Assembly: GCF_018200035.1 (NCBI RefSeq) | Contig: NZ_CP073581.1 | Location: forward strand, 116,001 to 180,000 | Reading direction: 5' to 3' | Origin: Sulfitobacter albidus | GTDB taxonomy: Bacteria > Pseudomonadota > Alphaproteobacteria > Rhodobacterales > Rhodobacteraceae | Length of the DNA stretch: 64,000 bases | Shown: positions 34,981-43,769 of the stretch, one piece after another | Numbering within the stretch: position 1 is the first letter of the stretch | How the letters are laid out: each line of letters begins with the position of its first letter | Position numbers and translations under genes: made by a program | The notes under the pieces: model-generated | What the model saw: the letters and a program-made list of their open reading frames with translations, nothing else | Told to the model about the DNA's origin: nothing | Database searches by the model: none

Positions 34981-35770
34981 GCTTCCCGAAGCCGAAGCGG
35001 CGCGGGCGCGCATCGCGGATGGGGCGCTGAACCGCACCATCGAGGCGATTGAGCTGGGCGAGGTCAGCCACATGGACATGCCCGACGCGGACGCGCGGGC
35101 GCGTCTGATCGGCACGCAATTCACCCGCACCCATCGCCACGGGAAGTATATCTTTGTCGGCTCAAAGGGCGGGCCGTGGCTGCACATTCACCTTGGCATG
35201 GCCGGTTCCATCCGGGTGTGCGAGGCGGGGGCGGATCTGCCGAAATACGTGCGCTTTACCGTTGTGTTCGAAGGCGATCACCGGCTGCACTTCCGCGACC
35301 CGCGCAAGTTTGGCCATGTAGAACTGATCGAGGACGTCGATGCCTTTATCGGGGGCAAGGGGCTGGGGCCGGACGCGCTCAGCATCGGGGACAACGCCTT
35401 TGCCCAAGCCATTGGCGGTACGCGCGGGGCGGTGAAATCGGCGCTGCTGAGCCAGCGCAAGCTCGCGGGCATCGGCAATCTCTGGGCGGATGAGACGCTT
35501 TACCGGACTGGCGTCGACCCCGAGGCACGGGCCTGTGATCTGGACGCGGGCCGCATCGGCGAGATGCACACAGCCTCGCGCGATATCCTGCAAGCGGTGG
35601 TCGATACGGGTGCGGATTATTCCAGACTGCCGGGCGACTGGCTGATCCACCACCGCAACGCGGGTGACGATTGCACACGCTGCGACGGGACAATCGAAAA
35701 GAAAACAGTGGGCGGGCGCACGTCCTATTTCTGCGCATCTCATCAAACGAAGGGTGAAGCACATGGCTGA
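34973..35770 (+). CDS. Fpg/Nei-family DNA glycosylase in the pyrimidine-catabolism operon
   Basis: 265 residues with the Fpg/Nei signature MPELPEAEAARARI (Pro2 catalytic, Glu3), the beta-hairpin lysine in THRHGKYIFVG, and LAGIGNLWADE. The C-terminal zinc finger is CTRC...YFCASH, so its fourth ligand position is His, not the usual Cys. These bifunctional glycosylases excise oxidised bases. It overlaps preT by 8 bp and preA by 8 bp, so it is locked into the operon. It could be a housekeeping repair gene captured by the operon or a glycosylase adapted to pyrimidine products; the sequence does not decide. Confidence 0.88.
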   Translation: MPELPEAEAARARIADGALNRTIEAIELGEVSHMDMPDADARARLIGTQFTRTHRHGKYIFVGSKGGPWLHIHLGMAGSIRVCEAGADLPKYVRFTVVFEGDHRLHFRDPRKFGHVELIEDVDAFIGGKGLGPDALSIGDNAFAQAIGGTRGAVKSALLSQRKLAGIGNLWADETLYRTGVDPEARACDLDAGRIGEMHTASRDILQAVVDTGADYSRLPGDWLIHHRNAGDDCTRCDGTIEKKTVGGRTSYFCASHQTKGEAHG

Positions 35771-37067
35771 TCTGACAACCGACTTTCTGGGCATCAAAAG
35801 CCCCAATCCGTTCTGGCTGGCCTCCGCCCCGCCGACGGACAAGGAATACAATGTGCGCCGCGCGTTCGAAGCGGGCTGGGGCGGGGTCGTCTGGAAGACC
35901 CTCGGCTCCGAAGGGCCGCCTGTGGTGAACGTGAACGGCCCGCGCTACGGCGTGATCCACGGGGCGGACCGCCGCGTGCTGGGACTCAACAACATCGAGT
36001 TGATCACCGACCGCGATCTGCAAACCAACCTTGATGAGATCACGCGGGTGAAGGCCGACTACCCCGACCGCGCGATGATCGTCAGCATCATGGTCCCCTG
36101 CGAGGAACAGGCGTGGAAGGATATCCTGCCCAAGGTCGAGGCGACGGGCGCCGACGGGATCGAGCTGAACTTTGGTTGCCCGCACGGGATGAGCGAGCGG
36201 GGCATGGGGGCTGCCGTGGGGCAGGTGCCCGAATACATCGAAATGGTCACGCGCTGGTGCAAGCAATATTACTCCAAGCCGGTGATCGTGAAGCTGACGC
36301 CCAACATCACCGACATCCGCAAACCGGCGGAGGCGGCGCGGCGCGGTGGCGCCGATGCGGTGAGCCTGATCAACACGATCAACTCCATCGTTTCGGTCGA
36401 TCTGGACACCATGTCGCCGCACCCGTCAATTGACGGCAAAGGCACGCACGGCGGCTATTGCGGCCCGGCGGTCAAACCCATCGCGCTGAGCATGGTCAGC
36501 GAGATCGCCCGCGCGCCGGCCACCGCCGGGATGCCGATCAGTGGCATCGGGGGCGTGACCACCTGGCGCGACGCGGCAGAATACATCACCATGGGCTGCG
36601 GCAACGTGCAGGTCTGCACCGCGGCGATGACCTATGGCTTCAAGGTCGTTCAGGAGATGATCTCGGGTTTGAGCGAATGGATGGACGAAAAGGGGCATAC
36701 GTCAATTGCCGATTTCTGCGGGGCGGCGGTGCCGAACACGACCGACTGGCAGTATCTTAACCTCAATTACGTGTCGAAAGCGTCGATCAATCAGGATGAC
36801 TGCATCAAATGCGGGCGCTGCTATGCGGCGTGTGAGGATACCTCGCATCAGGCGATCGCCATGTCCGATGACCGTACGTTCAGCGTGATTGATGCCGAAT
36901 GTGTGGCCTGTAATCTGTGCGTTGAGGTCTGCCCGGTTGAGGATTGCATCACCATGGTGCCAATGGCGGCGGGGACGGTAGACCCGCGGACCGGGAAGAC
37001 CGTCCAGCCGGAGTATGCCAACTGGACGACCCATCCCAATAACCCTGCCTCGACGGCGGCGGAGTGA
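35763..37067 (+). CDS. preA: Dihydropyrimidine dehydrogenase, PreA subunit (FMN)
   Basis: The ATG at 35763 gives 434 residues. An FMN-binding dihydroorotate-dehydrogenase-like TIM barrel (GIKSPNPFWLASAPPTDKEYN; NFGCPHGMSERGMG with the catalytic Cys region; SGIGGVTTWRDAAEYI) is followed by two C-terminal 4Fe-4S motifs, CIKCGRCYAAC and CVACNLCVEVCPV. With PreT it reduces uracil and thymine. Overlaps the glycosylase gene by 8 bp. First enzyme of the reductive pyrimidine pathway. Confidence 0.94.
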   Translation: MADLTTDFLGIKSPNPFWLASAPPTDKEYNVRRAFEAGWGGVVWKTLGSEGPPVVNVNGPRYGVIHGADRRVLGLNNIELITDRDLQTNLDEITRVKADYPDRAMIVSIMVPCEEQAWKDILPKVEATGADGIELNFGCPHGMSERGMGAAVGQVPEYIEMVTRWCKQYYSKPVIVKLTPNITDIRKPAEAARRGGADAVSLINTINSIVSVDLDTMSPHPSIDGKGTHGGYCGPAVKPIALSMVSEIARAPATAGMPISGIGGVTTWRDAAEYITMGCGNVQVCTAAMTYGFKVVQEMISGLSEWMDEKGHTSIADFCGAAVPNTTDWQYLNLNYVSKASINQDDCIKCGRCYAACEDTSHQAIAMSDDRTFSVIDAECVACNLCVEVCPVEDCITMVPMAAGTVDPRTGKTVQPEYANWTTHPNNPASTAAE

Positions 37068-37412
37068 TCAGCCCTCGGTCTGCGCGAGGTTCTTGAGAAT
37101 GGGCGCTGTCGGCAAAGGATCCGGCAGCGCAAGTTTTTCGAAGATGTCGCGCGGCGGGGCGTCGGAGATCTGTGCATTGACGATCGATGCGGACGTGGCG
37201 CTGCCGGGGCCCTTTTGTCCGTAACGTGTGAGGTCTAGCGCAGGGCTGCGTCCCCGCTCAAACCCTGTCTGCCCGTCTGCGGCGGCGCCACCGGATGCAG
37301 AGGCGACGACCTGATCCGGGGCGAGCGCCACAGAGGTATCGGGTGCAGCGATGACAGGCGGCAGCGTTGCCGGTTGGGCGGATGCGACTGGCGTTGCGAG
37401 AATAATAGACAT
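37068..37412 (-). CDS. Hypothetical Ala/Pro-rich protein, 114 residues
   Basis: The ATG at 37412 follows GGAAGGGG 5-6 nt upstream. The sequence is low complexity, rich in Ala/Pro/Ser (SIILATPVASAQPATLPPVIAAPD) with a more ordered C-terminal half (PPRDIFEKLALPDPLPTAPILKNLAQ). No signal peptide is certain, although the first residues are weakly hydrophobic. It is convergent with preA (stop codons adjacent) and is downstream of rutR on the same strand. No family recognised; the RBS supports translation. Confidence 0.55.
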   Translation of the reverse strand: MSIILATPVASAQPATLPPVIAAPDTSVALAPDQVVASASGGAAADGQTGFERGRSPALDLTRYGQKGPGSATSASIVNAQISDAPPRDIFEKLALPDPLPTAPILKNLAQTEG

Positions 37413-37484
37413 GAGAGCCCCTTCCAAAGAAGAACAGAGCCCACCACCCAGCAGCACCGTAAGATCCAAAGCGTGAAGATTCGA

Positions 37485-38108
37485 TTAATTGTTGGCCGGT
37501 GTCAGAAGCTGGCGAAACATCTGGTCCAGATGCGCCGTCGCCCGGGCATGCGGTGCATCGCCGCCGAGCAAAACGCTGATCTGTGCCTCGAAATCCGCGT
37601 AGTGCTGCGTCGTCGACCAGATCGTGAACAACAGATGCGCCGGATCCACCGGAGCAAGGCGTCCGTCGTCTATCCAGCCTTGGATCGCCGCGCATTTCTT
37701 CTCAAACAGGGGTTTGAGCTCATTGCGTAGATGGTCCCCGATCCGCGGCGCGCCTTGCAGGATTTCCCCGGCGAAGAGTTTGCTTTCGGCGGGCATGTCA
37801 CGGGACATTTCCAGCTTGCGGCGCACGTAGCCGAGCAGTTCCTCGACCGGATCGCCGTCGGGGTCGAGTTCGATCAGCGGGTCCAGCCAGGTTTCGACCA
37901 ACTGGCTGAGAAGCGTGACGTAGATCTCGGTCTTGCCGTCGAAATAATAGAGTAGATTTGGCTTGCTCAACCCAGCGCCCCGCGCGATCGCGTCAAGCGT
38001 GGCGCCCCCGTAGCCGTCGCGGGAAAATTCTTCGAGCGCGGAATCAAGGATCAGCCTGCGGTTGCGCATCTGGATTCGGCTGGGGCGTTTCGGCTCGGTC
38101 TCGGTCAA
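37485..38108 (-). CDS. rutR: RutR-like TetR-family regulator of pyrimidine catabolism
   Basis: 207 residues with an N-terminal TetR helix-turn-helix (RRLILDSALEEFSRDGYGGATLDAIARGAGLSK region) and a RutR-type C-terminal domain (LYYFDGKTEIYVTLLSQLVETWLDPL; QHYADFEAQISVLLGG). E. coli RutR represses rut genes and is released by uracil or thymine. It lies between the preTA operon and the amidohydrolase genes. Two near-identical palindromes, each upstream of one of those transcripts, are probable operators. Divergent from the amidohydrolase gene, 167 bp. Confidence 0.86.
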   Translation of the reverse strand: MTETEPKRPSRIQMRNRRLILDSALEEFSRDGYGGATLDAIARGAGLSKPNLLYYFDGKTEIYVTLLSQLVETWLDPLIELDPDGDPVEELLGYVRRKLEMSRDMPAESKLFAGEILQGAPRIGDHLRNELKPLFEKKCAAIQGWIDDGRLAPVDPAHLLFTIWSTTQHYADFEAQISVLLGGDAPHARATAHLDQMFRQLLTPANN

Positions 38109-38212
38109 GGGGGGCTCCGGAGGTGTGCTGCCAAATTAGGCGATCTTGGCGGGCTGTTATATAAGTTTTCAAAGCAGTTCTTGACAGAAACCGGGGTGCG
38201 CGCAATCGTGGC

Positions 38213-38228
38213 TTTACCAATTGGTAAA
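38213..38228. promoter_or_regulatory. Candidate RutR operator upstream of the N-carbamoyl-beta-alanine amidohydrolase gene
   Basis: TTTACCAATTGGTAAA is a perfect 16-bp palindrome, close to the TTGACCA-N2-TGGTCAA RutR consensus of enterobacteria. It lies 47 bp upstream of the ATG at 38276 and 104 bp upstream of rutR. Downstream are TTGATC (38232) and TATAGC (38256), 18 bp apart, a plausible promoter. Confidence 0.7.
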
Positions 38229-38275
38229 AAATTGATCGCGATCACCCGCTCAACCTATAGCACAGGAGCCCGCCG

Positions 38276-39526
38276 ATGCCAGCGCCCGGAGAGAACCTCA
38301 AGATCAACCCGGACAGGCTCTGGGATAGCCTGATGGAGATGGCGCAGATCGGGCCCGGCGTGGCGGGCGGCAACAACCGCCTGACCCTGACGGACGAGGA
38401 TGCCGAGGGTCGCGCGCTGTTCCAGCGGTGGTGCGAGGCGGCGGGCTGCACGATGGGTCTTGACCAGATGGGCAATATGTTTGCGCAGCGCGAGGGGACT
38501 GATCCCGAAGCGTTGCCGGTGTATGTCGGCAGCCACCTCGATACGCAGCCAACGGGCGGCAAGTACGACGGTGTGCTTGGTGTCCTTGGTGGGTTGGAGA
38601 TCCTGCGCACTCTCAATGATCTTGGAGTGAAGACAAAGCACCCGATCGTCGTGACGAATTTCACCAATGAAGAGGGCACACGCTTCGCCCCCGCAATGCT
38701 GTCGTCGGGCGTTTTTGCCGGGGTACACACGCAGGATTGGGCCTATGCCAAGACGGATGCGGCAGGCAAGACATTCGGCGATGAACTGAGTCGCATCGGG
38801 TGGCGCGGAGAGGAAGAGGTGGGCGCGCGCAAGATGCACGCGTTCTTTGAGCTGCACATCGAACAGGGGCCGATCCTGGAGGCGGAGGCGAAGGACATTG
38901 GGGTCGTCACCCATGGACAGGGCCTCAGCTGGACGCAGGTGACGATCACCGGGAAGGACGCGCATACCGGATCGACCCCGATGCCCATGCGCCGCAACGC
39001 GGGCCTTGGCATGGCGCGGATCCTCGACAAGGTCGACGAGATCGCGTGGTCGCACAAACCTCACGCGGTGGGCGCAGCGGGCCATATCGACGTCTATCCA
39101 AATTCGCGCAACGTGATCCCCGGCAAGGTCGTTTTTACCGTCGATTTCCGCTCTCCCGAGCTGAGCGTGATCGAAGATATGGAGGCGCGGCTGCGGGTCG
39201 AGGGGCAGCGGATCGCGGATGACATGGGGCTGGAGATCGCATTCGAGAAGGTGGGCGGGTTTGATCCCGTCGCCTTTGACGAAGGCTGCGTACGCGCGGT
39301 GCGCGACGCGGCGGAGCGGCTGGGCTACAGCCACATGGATCTGATTTCGGGGGCGGGGCACGATGCCTGCTGGATCAACCGGGTGGCGCCGACTGCGATG
39401 GTGATGTGCCCCTGCGTGGACGGGCTTTCGCACAACGAGGCCGAAGAGATCACCAAGGATTGGGCCATGGCGGGCGCGGATGTGCTGCTGCACGCGGTCG
39501 TGGAGACGGCGGAGATTGTCGGGTGA
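38276..39526 (+). CDS. N-carbamoyl-beta-alanine amidohydrolase (beta-ureidopropionase, PydC type)
   Basis: 416 residues of the M20/M28-like hydantoinase/carbamoylase Zn-amidase family. Metal ligands in YVGSHLDTQPTGGKYDG (H and D), the FTNEEGTRF double-Glu motif, LHIEQGPIL and GAGHDACW (C-terminal His). It hydrolyses N-carbamoyl-beta-alanine to beta-alanine, CO2 and NH3, the last step of reductive pyrimidine degradation. Allantoate amidohydrolase and hydantoin carbamoylase are close relatives, but the neighbours favour the pyrimidine role. Start follows CAGGAG; followed by a paired palindrome. Confidence 0.9.
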   Translation: MPAPGENLKINPDRLWDSLMEMAQIGPGVAGGNNRLTLTDEDAEGRALFQRWCEAAGCTMGLDQMGNMFAQREGTDPEALPVYVGSHLDTQPTGGKYDGVLGVLGGLEILRTLNDLGVKTKHPIVVTNFTNEEGTRFAPAMLSSGVFAGVHTQDWAYAKTDAAGKTFGDELSRIGWRGEEEVGARKMHAFFELHIEQGPILEAEAKDIGVVTHGQGLSWTQVTITGKDAHTGSTPMPMRRNAGLGMARILDKVDEIAWSHKPHAVGAAGHIDVYPNSRNVIPGKVVFTVDFRSPELSVIEDMEARLRVEGQRIADDMGLEIAFEKVGGFDPVAFDEGCVRAVRDAAERLGYSHMDLISGAGHDACWINRVAPTAMVMCPCVDGLSHNEAEEITKDWAMAGADVLLHAVVETAEIVG

Positions 39527-39535
39527 GGCAAGGAT

Positions 39536-39579
39536 CGTTTTCTTTCAAAGAAAACGGCCGGAATTTTTGAAAAATTCCG
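39536..39579. repeat. Tandem pair of perfect 10-bp-arm palindromes between the amidohydrolase and dihydropyrimidinase genes
   Basis: Palindrome one: CGTTTTCTTT (39536-39545) with AAAGAAAACG (39547-39556). Palindrome two: CGGAATTTTT (39559-39568) with AAAAATTCCG (39570-39579). Each has a 1-nt centre. They lie just after the amidohydrolase stop; the second arm closely resembles that at 2468. Here the pair sits between two co-directional genes, so it may stabilise or attenuate the upstream mRNA. Confidence 0.75.
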
Positions 39580-39626
39580 ATGCCTGGTGCAACTGAATTG
39601 AGACGGAACGGACGGGGAGACGGGAC

Positions 39627-41087
39627 ATGAGCAAGGTCATCAAGGGCGGCACGGTCGTCACGGCAGATCGCACGTGGAAAGCGGATGTGTTGATCGAGGG
39701 CGAGAAGATCGTGCGTATCGGCGAGGATCTGGCTGGGGATGAATACATCGACGCCGAGGGCGCCTATGTCATCCCCGGCGGGATCGATCCGCATACGCAT
39801 CTGGAGATGCCCTTCATGGGCACCACCGCCGCCGAGACATTTGAGAGCGGCACCTGGGCCGCCGCCTGTGGCGGGACCACGATGATCGTGGATTTCTGCC
39901 TGCCGGGCGCCGATGGCTCGATCAAGAACGCGATCAACGAATGGCACCGCAAGAGCGCGCCGCAGATCTGCTCGGACGTTGGCTACCACATGGCGATCAC
40001 CGGCTGGAACGAGAACGTCTTTAACGAGATGAAGGACGCCGTGGACATGGGTGTCAATTCGTTCAAGCACTTCATGGCCTACAAGGGCGCGCTGATGATC
40101 GAGGACGACGAGATGTTCGCCTCCTTCAAGCGCTGCGCGGAGCTGGGTGCACTGCCGATGGTGCACGCCGAGAACGGCGATCTGGTCGCCGAGTTGCAGC
40201 AGAAGTATTTCGATCAGGGCATCACCGGGCCGGAGGGGCACGCCTATTCCCGCCCGCCGGAGCTGGAAGGCGAAGCGGCGAACCGGGCGATCACGATCGC
40301 GGATACGGCGGGCGTGCCGCTTTATATCGTGCATGTGAGCTGCGAGCAGACGCATGAAGCCATCCGCCGCGCGCGCCAGAAGGGGATGCGCGTCTACGGT
40401 GAGCCGCTGATCCAGTTCCTGACGCTCGACGAGAGTGAGTATTTCAACAAGGATTGGGACCACGCCGCGCGCCGCGTGATGTCGCCACCGTTCCGATCCA
40501 AAGATCATCAGGACAGCCTGTGGGCGGGGTTGCAGGCCGGGTCGCTGCAGGTGGTCGCGACGGATCACGCGGCGTTCTCGACCGAGCAGAAGCGCGCGGG
40601 GCGGGATGATTTCCGCATCATCCCCAACGGCTCGAACGGGTTGGAGGAGCGCCTGTCGGTTCTGTGGACCGAAGGGGTGGAAACGGGTCGTCTGACGCCG
40701 AACGAGTTCGTCGCGGCGACCTCGACCAATGTGGCGAAAATCCTCAATATCTACCCGCGCAAGGGCGCGATTGTTGAGGGGGCCGACGCGGATATCGTCG
40801 TGTGGGATCCGAAGATCACCAAGACGATTTCGCCCGCGAACCACCATTCGGTGCTCGACTACAATGTCTTCGAGGGTTTTGAGGTCACGGCGCAATCGCG
40901 CTTTACCTTGAGCCGTGGGGAGGTAATCTGGGCCTGGGGGCAGAACAGCCAGCCCAATCCGGGACGGGGGAAGTTTATCCCGCGGCCCGCATTCCCATCC
41001 GCCAATGTCGCGCTGAGCAAGTGGAAAGAGCTGAACTCTCCCAAGATGATCAAGCGTGATCCGTTGAACATCCCGGCGGGGATCTGA
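39627..41087 (+). CDS. hydA: Dihydropyrimidinase (hydantoinase, PydB type)
   Basis: 486 residues, amidohydrolase superfamily. Metal ligands H56 and H58 in GGIDPHTHLEMPFMG, carbamylated lysine K147 in NSFKHFMAYKG, later His in PMVHAENGD and YIVHVSCEQT, and the Asp in ATDHAAFS. It opens dihydrouracil/dihydrothymine to the N-carbamoyl amino acids. Start has GGAGACGGGAC upstream. D-hydantoinases share the sequence, so broad specificity is possible. Confidence 0.94.
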   Translation: MSKVIKGGTVVTADRTWKADVLIEGEKIVRIGEDLAGDEYIDAEGAYVIPGGIDPHTHLEMPFMGTTAAETFESGTWAAACGGTTMIVDFCLPGADGSIKNAINEWHRKSAPQICSDVGYHMAITGWNENVFNEMKDAVDMGVNSFKHFMAYKGALMIEDDEMFASFKRCAELGALPMVHAENGDLVAELQQKYFDQGITGPEGHAYSRPPELEGEAANRAITIADTAGVPLYIVHVSCEQTHEAIRRARQKGMRVYGEPLIQFLTLDESEYFNKDWDHAARRVMSPPFRSKDHQDSLWAGLQAGSLQVVATDHAAFSTEQKRAGRDDFRIIPNGSNGLEERLSVLWTEGVETGRLTPNEFVAATSTNVAKILNIYPRKGAIVEGADADIVVWDPKITKTISPANHHSVLDYNVFEGFEVTAQSRFTLSRGEVIWAWGQNSQPNPGRGKFIPRPAFPSANVALSKWKELNSPKMIKRDPLNIPAGI

Positions 41088-41117
41088 GGCATTGCCGATC
41101 AAGAAGGGCGAATTGTC

Positions 41118-41903
41118 TTGAGACCTCCGCAAAGTGTCATCAGTGCGCGCGATCTGGATCTGACTTTCCAGACCAACGACGGCCCCGTGCACGCGCTCAA
41201 GGGTGTGAACCTTGAAATCGCGCAGGGGGATTTTGTCAGCTTCATCGGGCCGTCCGGCTGCGGCAAGACGACGTTCCTGCGGGTGATGGCCGACCTTGAG
41301 CAGCCGACGGGTGGGGAGATCACGGTCAACGGGGTCTCACCCGGCGAGGCGCGGCGTGCGCGCGCCTATGGCTATGTGTTTCAGGCGGCGGGGCTGTATC
41401 CCTGGCGCACGATTGGCGGCAACATCCGCCTGCCGCTTGAGATCATGGGGATCCCCAAGGCCGAGCAGGCGGAACGGGTCGCCCGCGTTCTTGATCTGGT
41501 GGAGCTGAGCGGGTTCGAGCGCAAGTTTCCCTGGCAGCTGTCGGGGGGCATGCAGCAGCGGGCGAGTATCGCGCGCGCGCTTTCCTTCAACGCGGATATC
41601 CTGCTGATGGATGAACCCTTTGGCGCGCTGGACGAGATTGTACGCGATCACCTGAATGAACAGGTGCTCAAGCTTTGGGAGCGCACGGGCAAGACCATCG
41701 CCTTTGTCACCCATTCGATCCCGGAGGCGGTGTATCTGAGCACCAAGATCGTCGTGATGAGCCCGCGACCGGGCCGGATTACGGATGTGATCGACAGCCC
41801 GCTGCCCAAGGAGCGCCCTTTGGAGATCCGCGAAAGTCCGGAGTTTCTGGAGATCGCGCACCGGGTGCGCGAGGGGCTGCGCGCGGGGCATGCAGATGGG
41901 TAA
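41118..41903 (+). CDS. ABC transporter ATP-binding protein (nitrate/taurine/thiamine-precursor type)
   Basis: A TTG start at 41118 (AAGAAGGG 9 nt upstream) gives 261 residues; no ATG/GTG alternative precedes the first strand. Walker A GPSGCGKTTFL, Q-loop in VFQAAGLYPWRTIGGNI, signature LSGGMQQRASIARAL, Walker B ILLMDEPFGALD, H-loop FVTHSIPEA. This subfamily (TauB/SsuB/ThiZ) partners NMT1/THI5-type binding proteins. Probably imports a pyrimidine or related compound in this context. Confidence 0.92.
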   Translation: MRPPQSVISARDLDLTFQTNDGPVHALKGVNLEIAQGDFVSFIGPSGCGKTTFLRVMADLEQPTGGEITVNGVSPGEARRARAYGYVFQAAGLYPWRTIGGNIRLPLEIMGIPKAEQAERVARVLDLVELSGFERKFPWQLSGGMQQRASIARALSFNADILLMDEPFGALDEIVRDHLNEQVLKLWERTGKTIAFVTHSIPEAVYLSTKIVVMSPRPGRITDVIDSPLPKERPLEIRESPEFLEIAHRVREGLRAGHADG

Positions 41904-41963
41904 GGCCGCGCGACACGCGCCTGCGGCGACGTCCCGCCCGCCCTCCCGCAAGGGAGCGCGCGA

Positions 41964-42884
41964 ATGAGGTCGATCCTGCCCGTTCTGACGGTGGTGGCCG
42001 GGATCCTTGGGTTCTGGCTTTTGGCCGTCATTCCGATGAACATGCATCTGGTGGCTGATCAGGCGCAGCGCGACGGGGCCGTGGTCACGCCCGATACGCC
42101 GACCGCGCGGCAGGATTTGAGCGGCGTCGGGCTGGCACTGAAAAACGTGCATCTGATCCCGCTGACCTATGATTTCCAACGCCCGCGCCTGCCCGCGCCG
42201 CAGCAAGTCGCCGGCGAGATGGTGGATACGATCTTTGGCCGCAGCGTCACCTCGAAACGCTCGTTGGTGTATCATGGCTGGGTGACGCTGGCGCCGACCT
42301 TGCTGGGGTTTGCGATTGGCACGGGGCTGGGGATTTTGTTGGCGGTGGGCATCGTCTACAGCCGGGTGATGGACCGCAGCGTGATGCCCTGGGCGATTGT
42401 CAGCCAGACGATCCCCATTCTGGCGCTGGCGCCGATGGTGATCGTGGTGCTGGGGTCGATGGGGATACAAGGTTTGTTCCCGAAATCGTTGATTGCGGCC
42501 TATCTGTCGTTCTTCCCTGTTGTCGTGGGCATGGTGAAGGGGCTGCGCAGCCCTGACGCGATGCAGTTGGATCTGCTGCGCACCTATAATGCGTCCAAGC
42601 CGCAGGGGTTCTGGAACCTGCGCCTGCCCGCGTCGGTGCCGTATCTGTTCGCCTCGCTCAAGATCGGGATTTCGGCCTCTCTGGTGGGCACAATCGTGGC
42701 GGAGCTGCCGACGGGCGCGCGCGCGGGCTTTGGCGCGCGGATGCTTGTGGGGGATCAATACGGGCAGCCGCTGGTTAGCTGGGCCGCGCTTTTTGCCGCG
42801 GCGCTGACGGCGGCGGCGCTTGTCGGGTTGTTCGGCCTGATCGAGCGGATGACCCTGAAACGCATGGGGATGCAGGCGGCATGA
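41964..42884 (+). CDS. ABC transporter permease (first of two)
   Basis: 306 residues with an N-terminal membrane anchor, a periplasmic loop (residues ~30-85), then six membrane segments and the EAA-type cytoplasmic loop (QLDLLRTYNASKPQGFWNLRLPASVPYL). TauC/SsuC family. The ATG has GGGAG upstream. Ends in a 4-bp overlap with the second permease, so the two form a heterodimer. Confidence 0.9.
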   Translation: MRSILPVLTVVAGILGFWLLAVIPMNMHLVADQAQRDGAVVTPDTPTARQDLSGVGLALKNVHLIPLTYDFQRPRLPAPQQVAGEMVDTIFGRSVTSKRSLVYHGWVTLAPTLLGFAIGTGLGILLAVGIVYSRVMDRSVMPWAIVSQTIPILALAPMVIVVLGSMGIQGLFPKSLIAAYLSFFPVVVGMVKGLRSPDAMQLDLLRTYNASKPQGFWNLRLPASVPYLFASLKIGISASLVGTIVAELPTGARAGFGARMLVGDQYGQPLVSWAALFAAALTAAALVGLFGLIERMTLKRMGMQAA

Positions 42885-43723
42885 TGTATGTGGCGTTGGG
42901 CATTGCCGTCTGGATCCTTGGCTGGTGGATCAATGTGCGACTGGCCAACGGGGCCGCGTCGGACACCGTGAGCGCACGGGTCGCCGTGCCGTTGATCTTT
43001 GGCCTGACAATCGTGGTCGTGTGGGAGCTGATGGTGCGCGGGTTCGAGGTCAGCCCGGTGATCCTGCCCGCGCCCACGGATGTAATCGAACGGATCGGCT
43101 CTTCCGGTGCGACACTGTGGGCCGATTTCCGGCAGACGATCCTCAAAGGGGCGCTTGTGGGGTATGTGCTGGGGGCTGCTGCGGCCTTCGCCGTGGCGAT
43201 CCTTGCGGACCGGTCGGAGTTTTTGACTCGCGGCATCCTGCCTGTCGGGGGCTTCATGGCGGCGCTGCCGATCGTGGGGACGGCGCCGATTTTTGTGAAG
43301 TGGCTGGGCAGCGATTGGGAATCCAAGGCCGCCGTGGTGGGGGTGATGGTATTCTTTCCGATCCTGGTGAACACGGTGGCGGGGCTTAAGGATACGTCGG
43401 CCATGCAGCGCGATCTGATGCGCACCTACGCGGCGGGCTATTGGCCGACGCTGTTCAAGCTGCGGCTACCGTCGGCCGCGCCGTTCATCTTCAACGGTCT
43501 GAAAATCGGCACGACGCTGGCGCTGATCGGCGCGATTGTTGCTGAATTTTTCGGCTCGCCAACGGTGGGCATGGGGTTTCGCATCTCGACCAGTTTCGGG
43601 CAGCTTGCGCTCGACATGGTCTGGGCCGAAATTGTGGTGGCGGCGCTGGCGGGATCGGCGTTCTATGGCATCATGGTCCTGATCGAGAAACGGGTGACGT
43701 TCTGGCATCCGTCGCAAAGATAA
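42881..43723 (+). CDS. ABC transporter permease (second of two)
   Basis: 280 residues, about six to seven membrane segments, EAA loop QRDLMRTYAAGYWPTLFKLRLPSAAPFI. ATG at 42881 (a second ATG at 42884 is adjacent). TauC/SsuC-type. Coupled by ATGA overlap to the first permease. A hairpin with GCCCCG/CGGGGC arms follows before the binding-protein gene. Confidence 0.9.
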   Translation: MMYVALGIAVWILGWWINVRLANGAASDTVSARVAVPLIFGLTIVVVWELMVRGFEVSPVILPAPTDVIERIGSSGATLWADFRQTILKGALVGYVLGAAAAFAVAILADRSEFLTRGILPVGGFMAALPIVGTAPIFVKWLGSDWESKAAVVGVMVFFPILVNTVAGLKDTSAMQRDLMRTYAAGYWPTLFKLRLPSAAPFIFNGLKIGTTLALIGAIVAEFFGSPTVGMGFRISTSFGQLALDMVWAEIVVAALAGSAFYGIMVLIEKRVTFWHPSQR

Positions 43724-43730
43724 ACAAAAC

Positions 43731-43744
43731 GCCCCGAACGGGGC
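43731..43744 (+). promoter_or_regulatory. Intercistronic hairpin before the binding-protein gene
   Basis: GCCCCG and CGGGGC arms with AA loop between the permease stop and the binding-protein RBS (GGAGGGG). Such hairpins often protect the distal mRNA and raise binding-protein yield over permeases; here that is inference. Confidence 0.45.
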
Positions 43745-43769
43745 ATCAACCAACCTGGAGGGGTTACCA

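Noticed and set aside
39450..41192. 580-codon minus-strand frame opposite hydA
   Set aside because: Composition typical of an antisense frame; dihydropyrimidinase is coded on the other strand.
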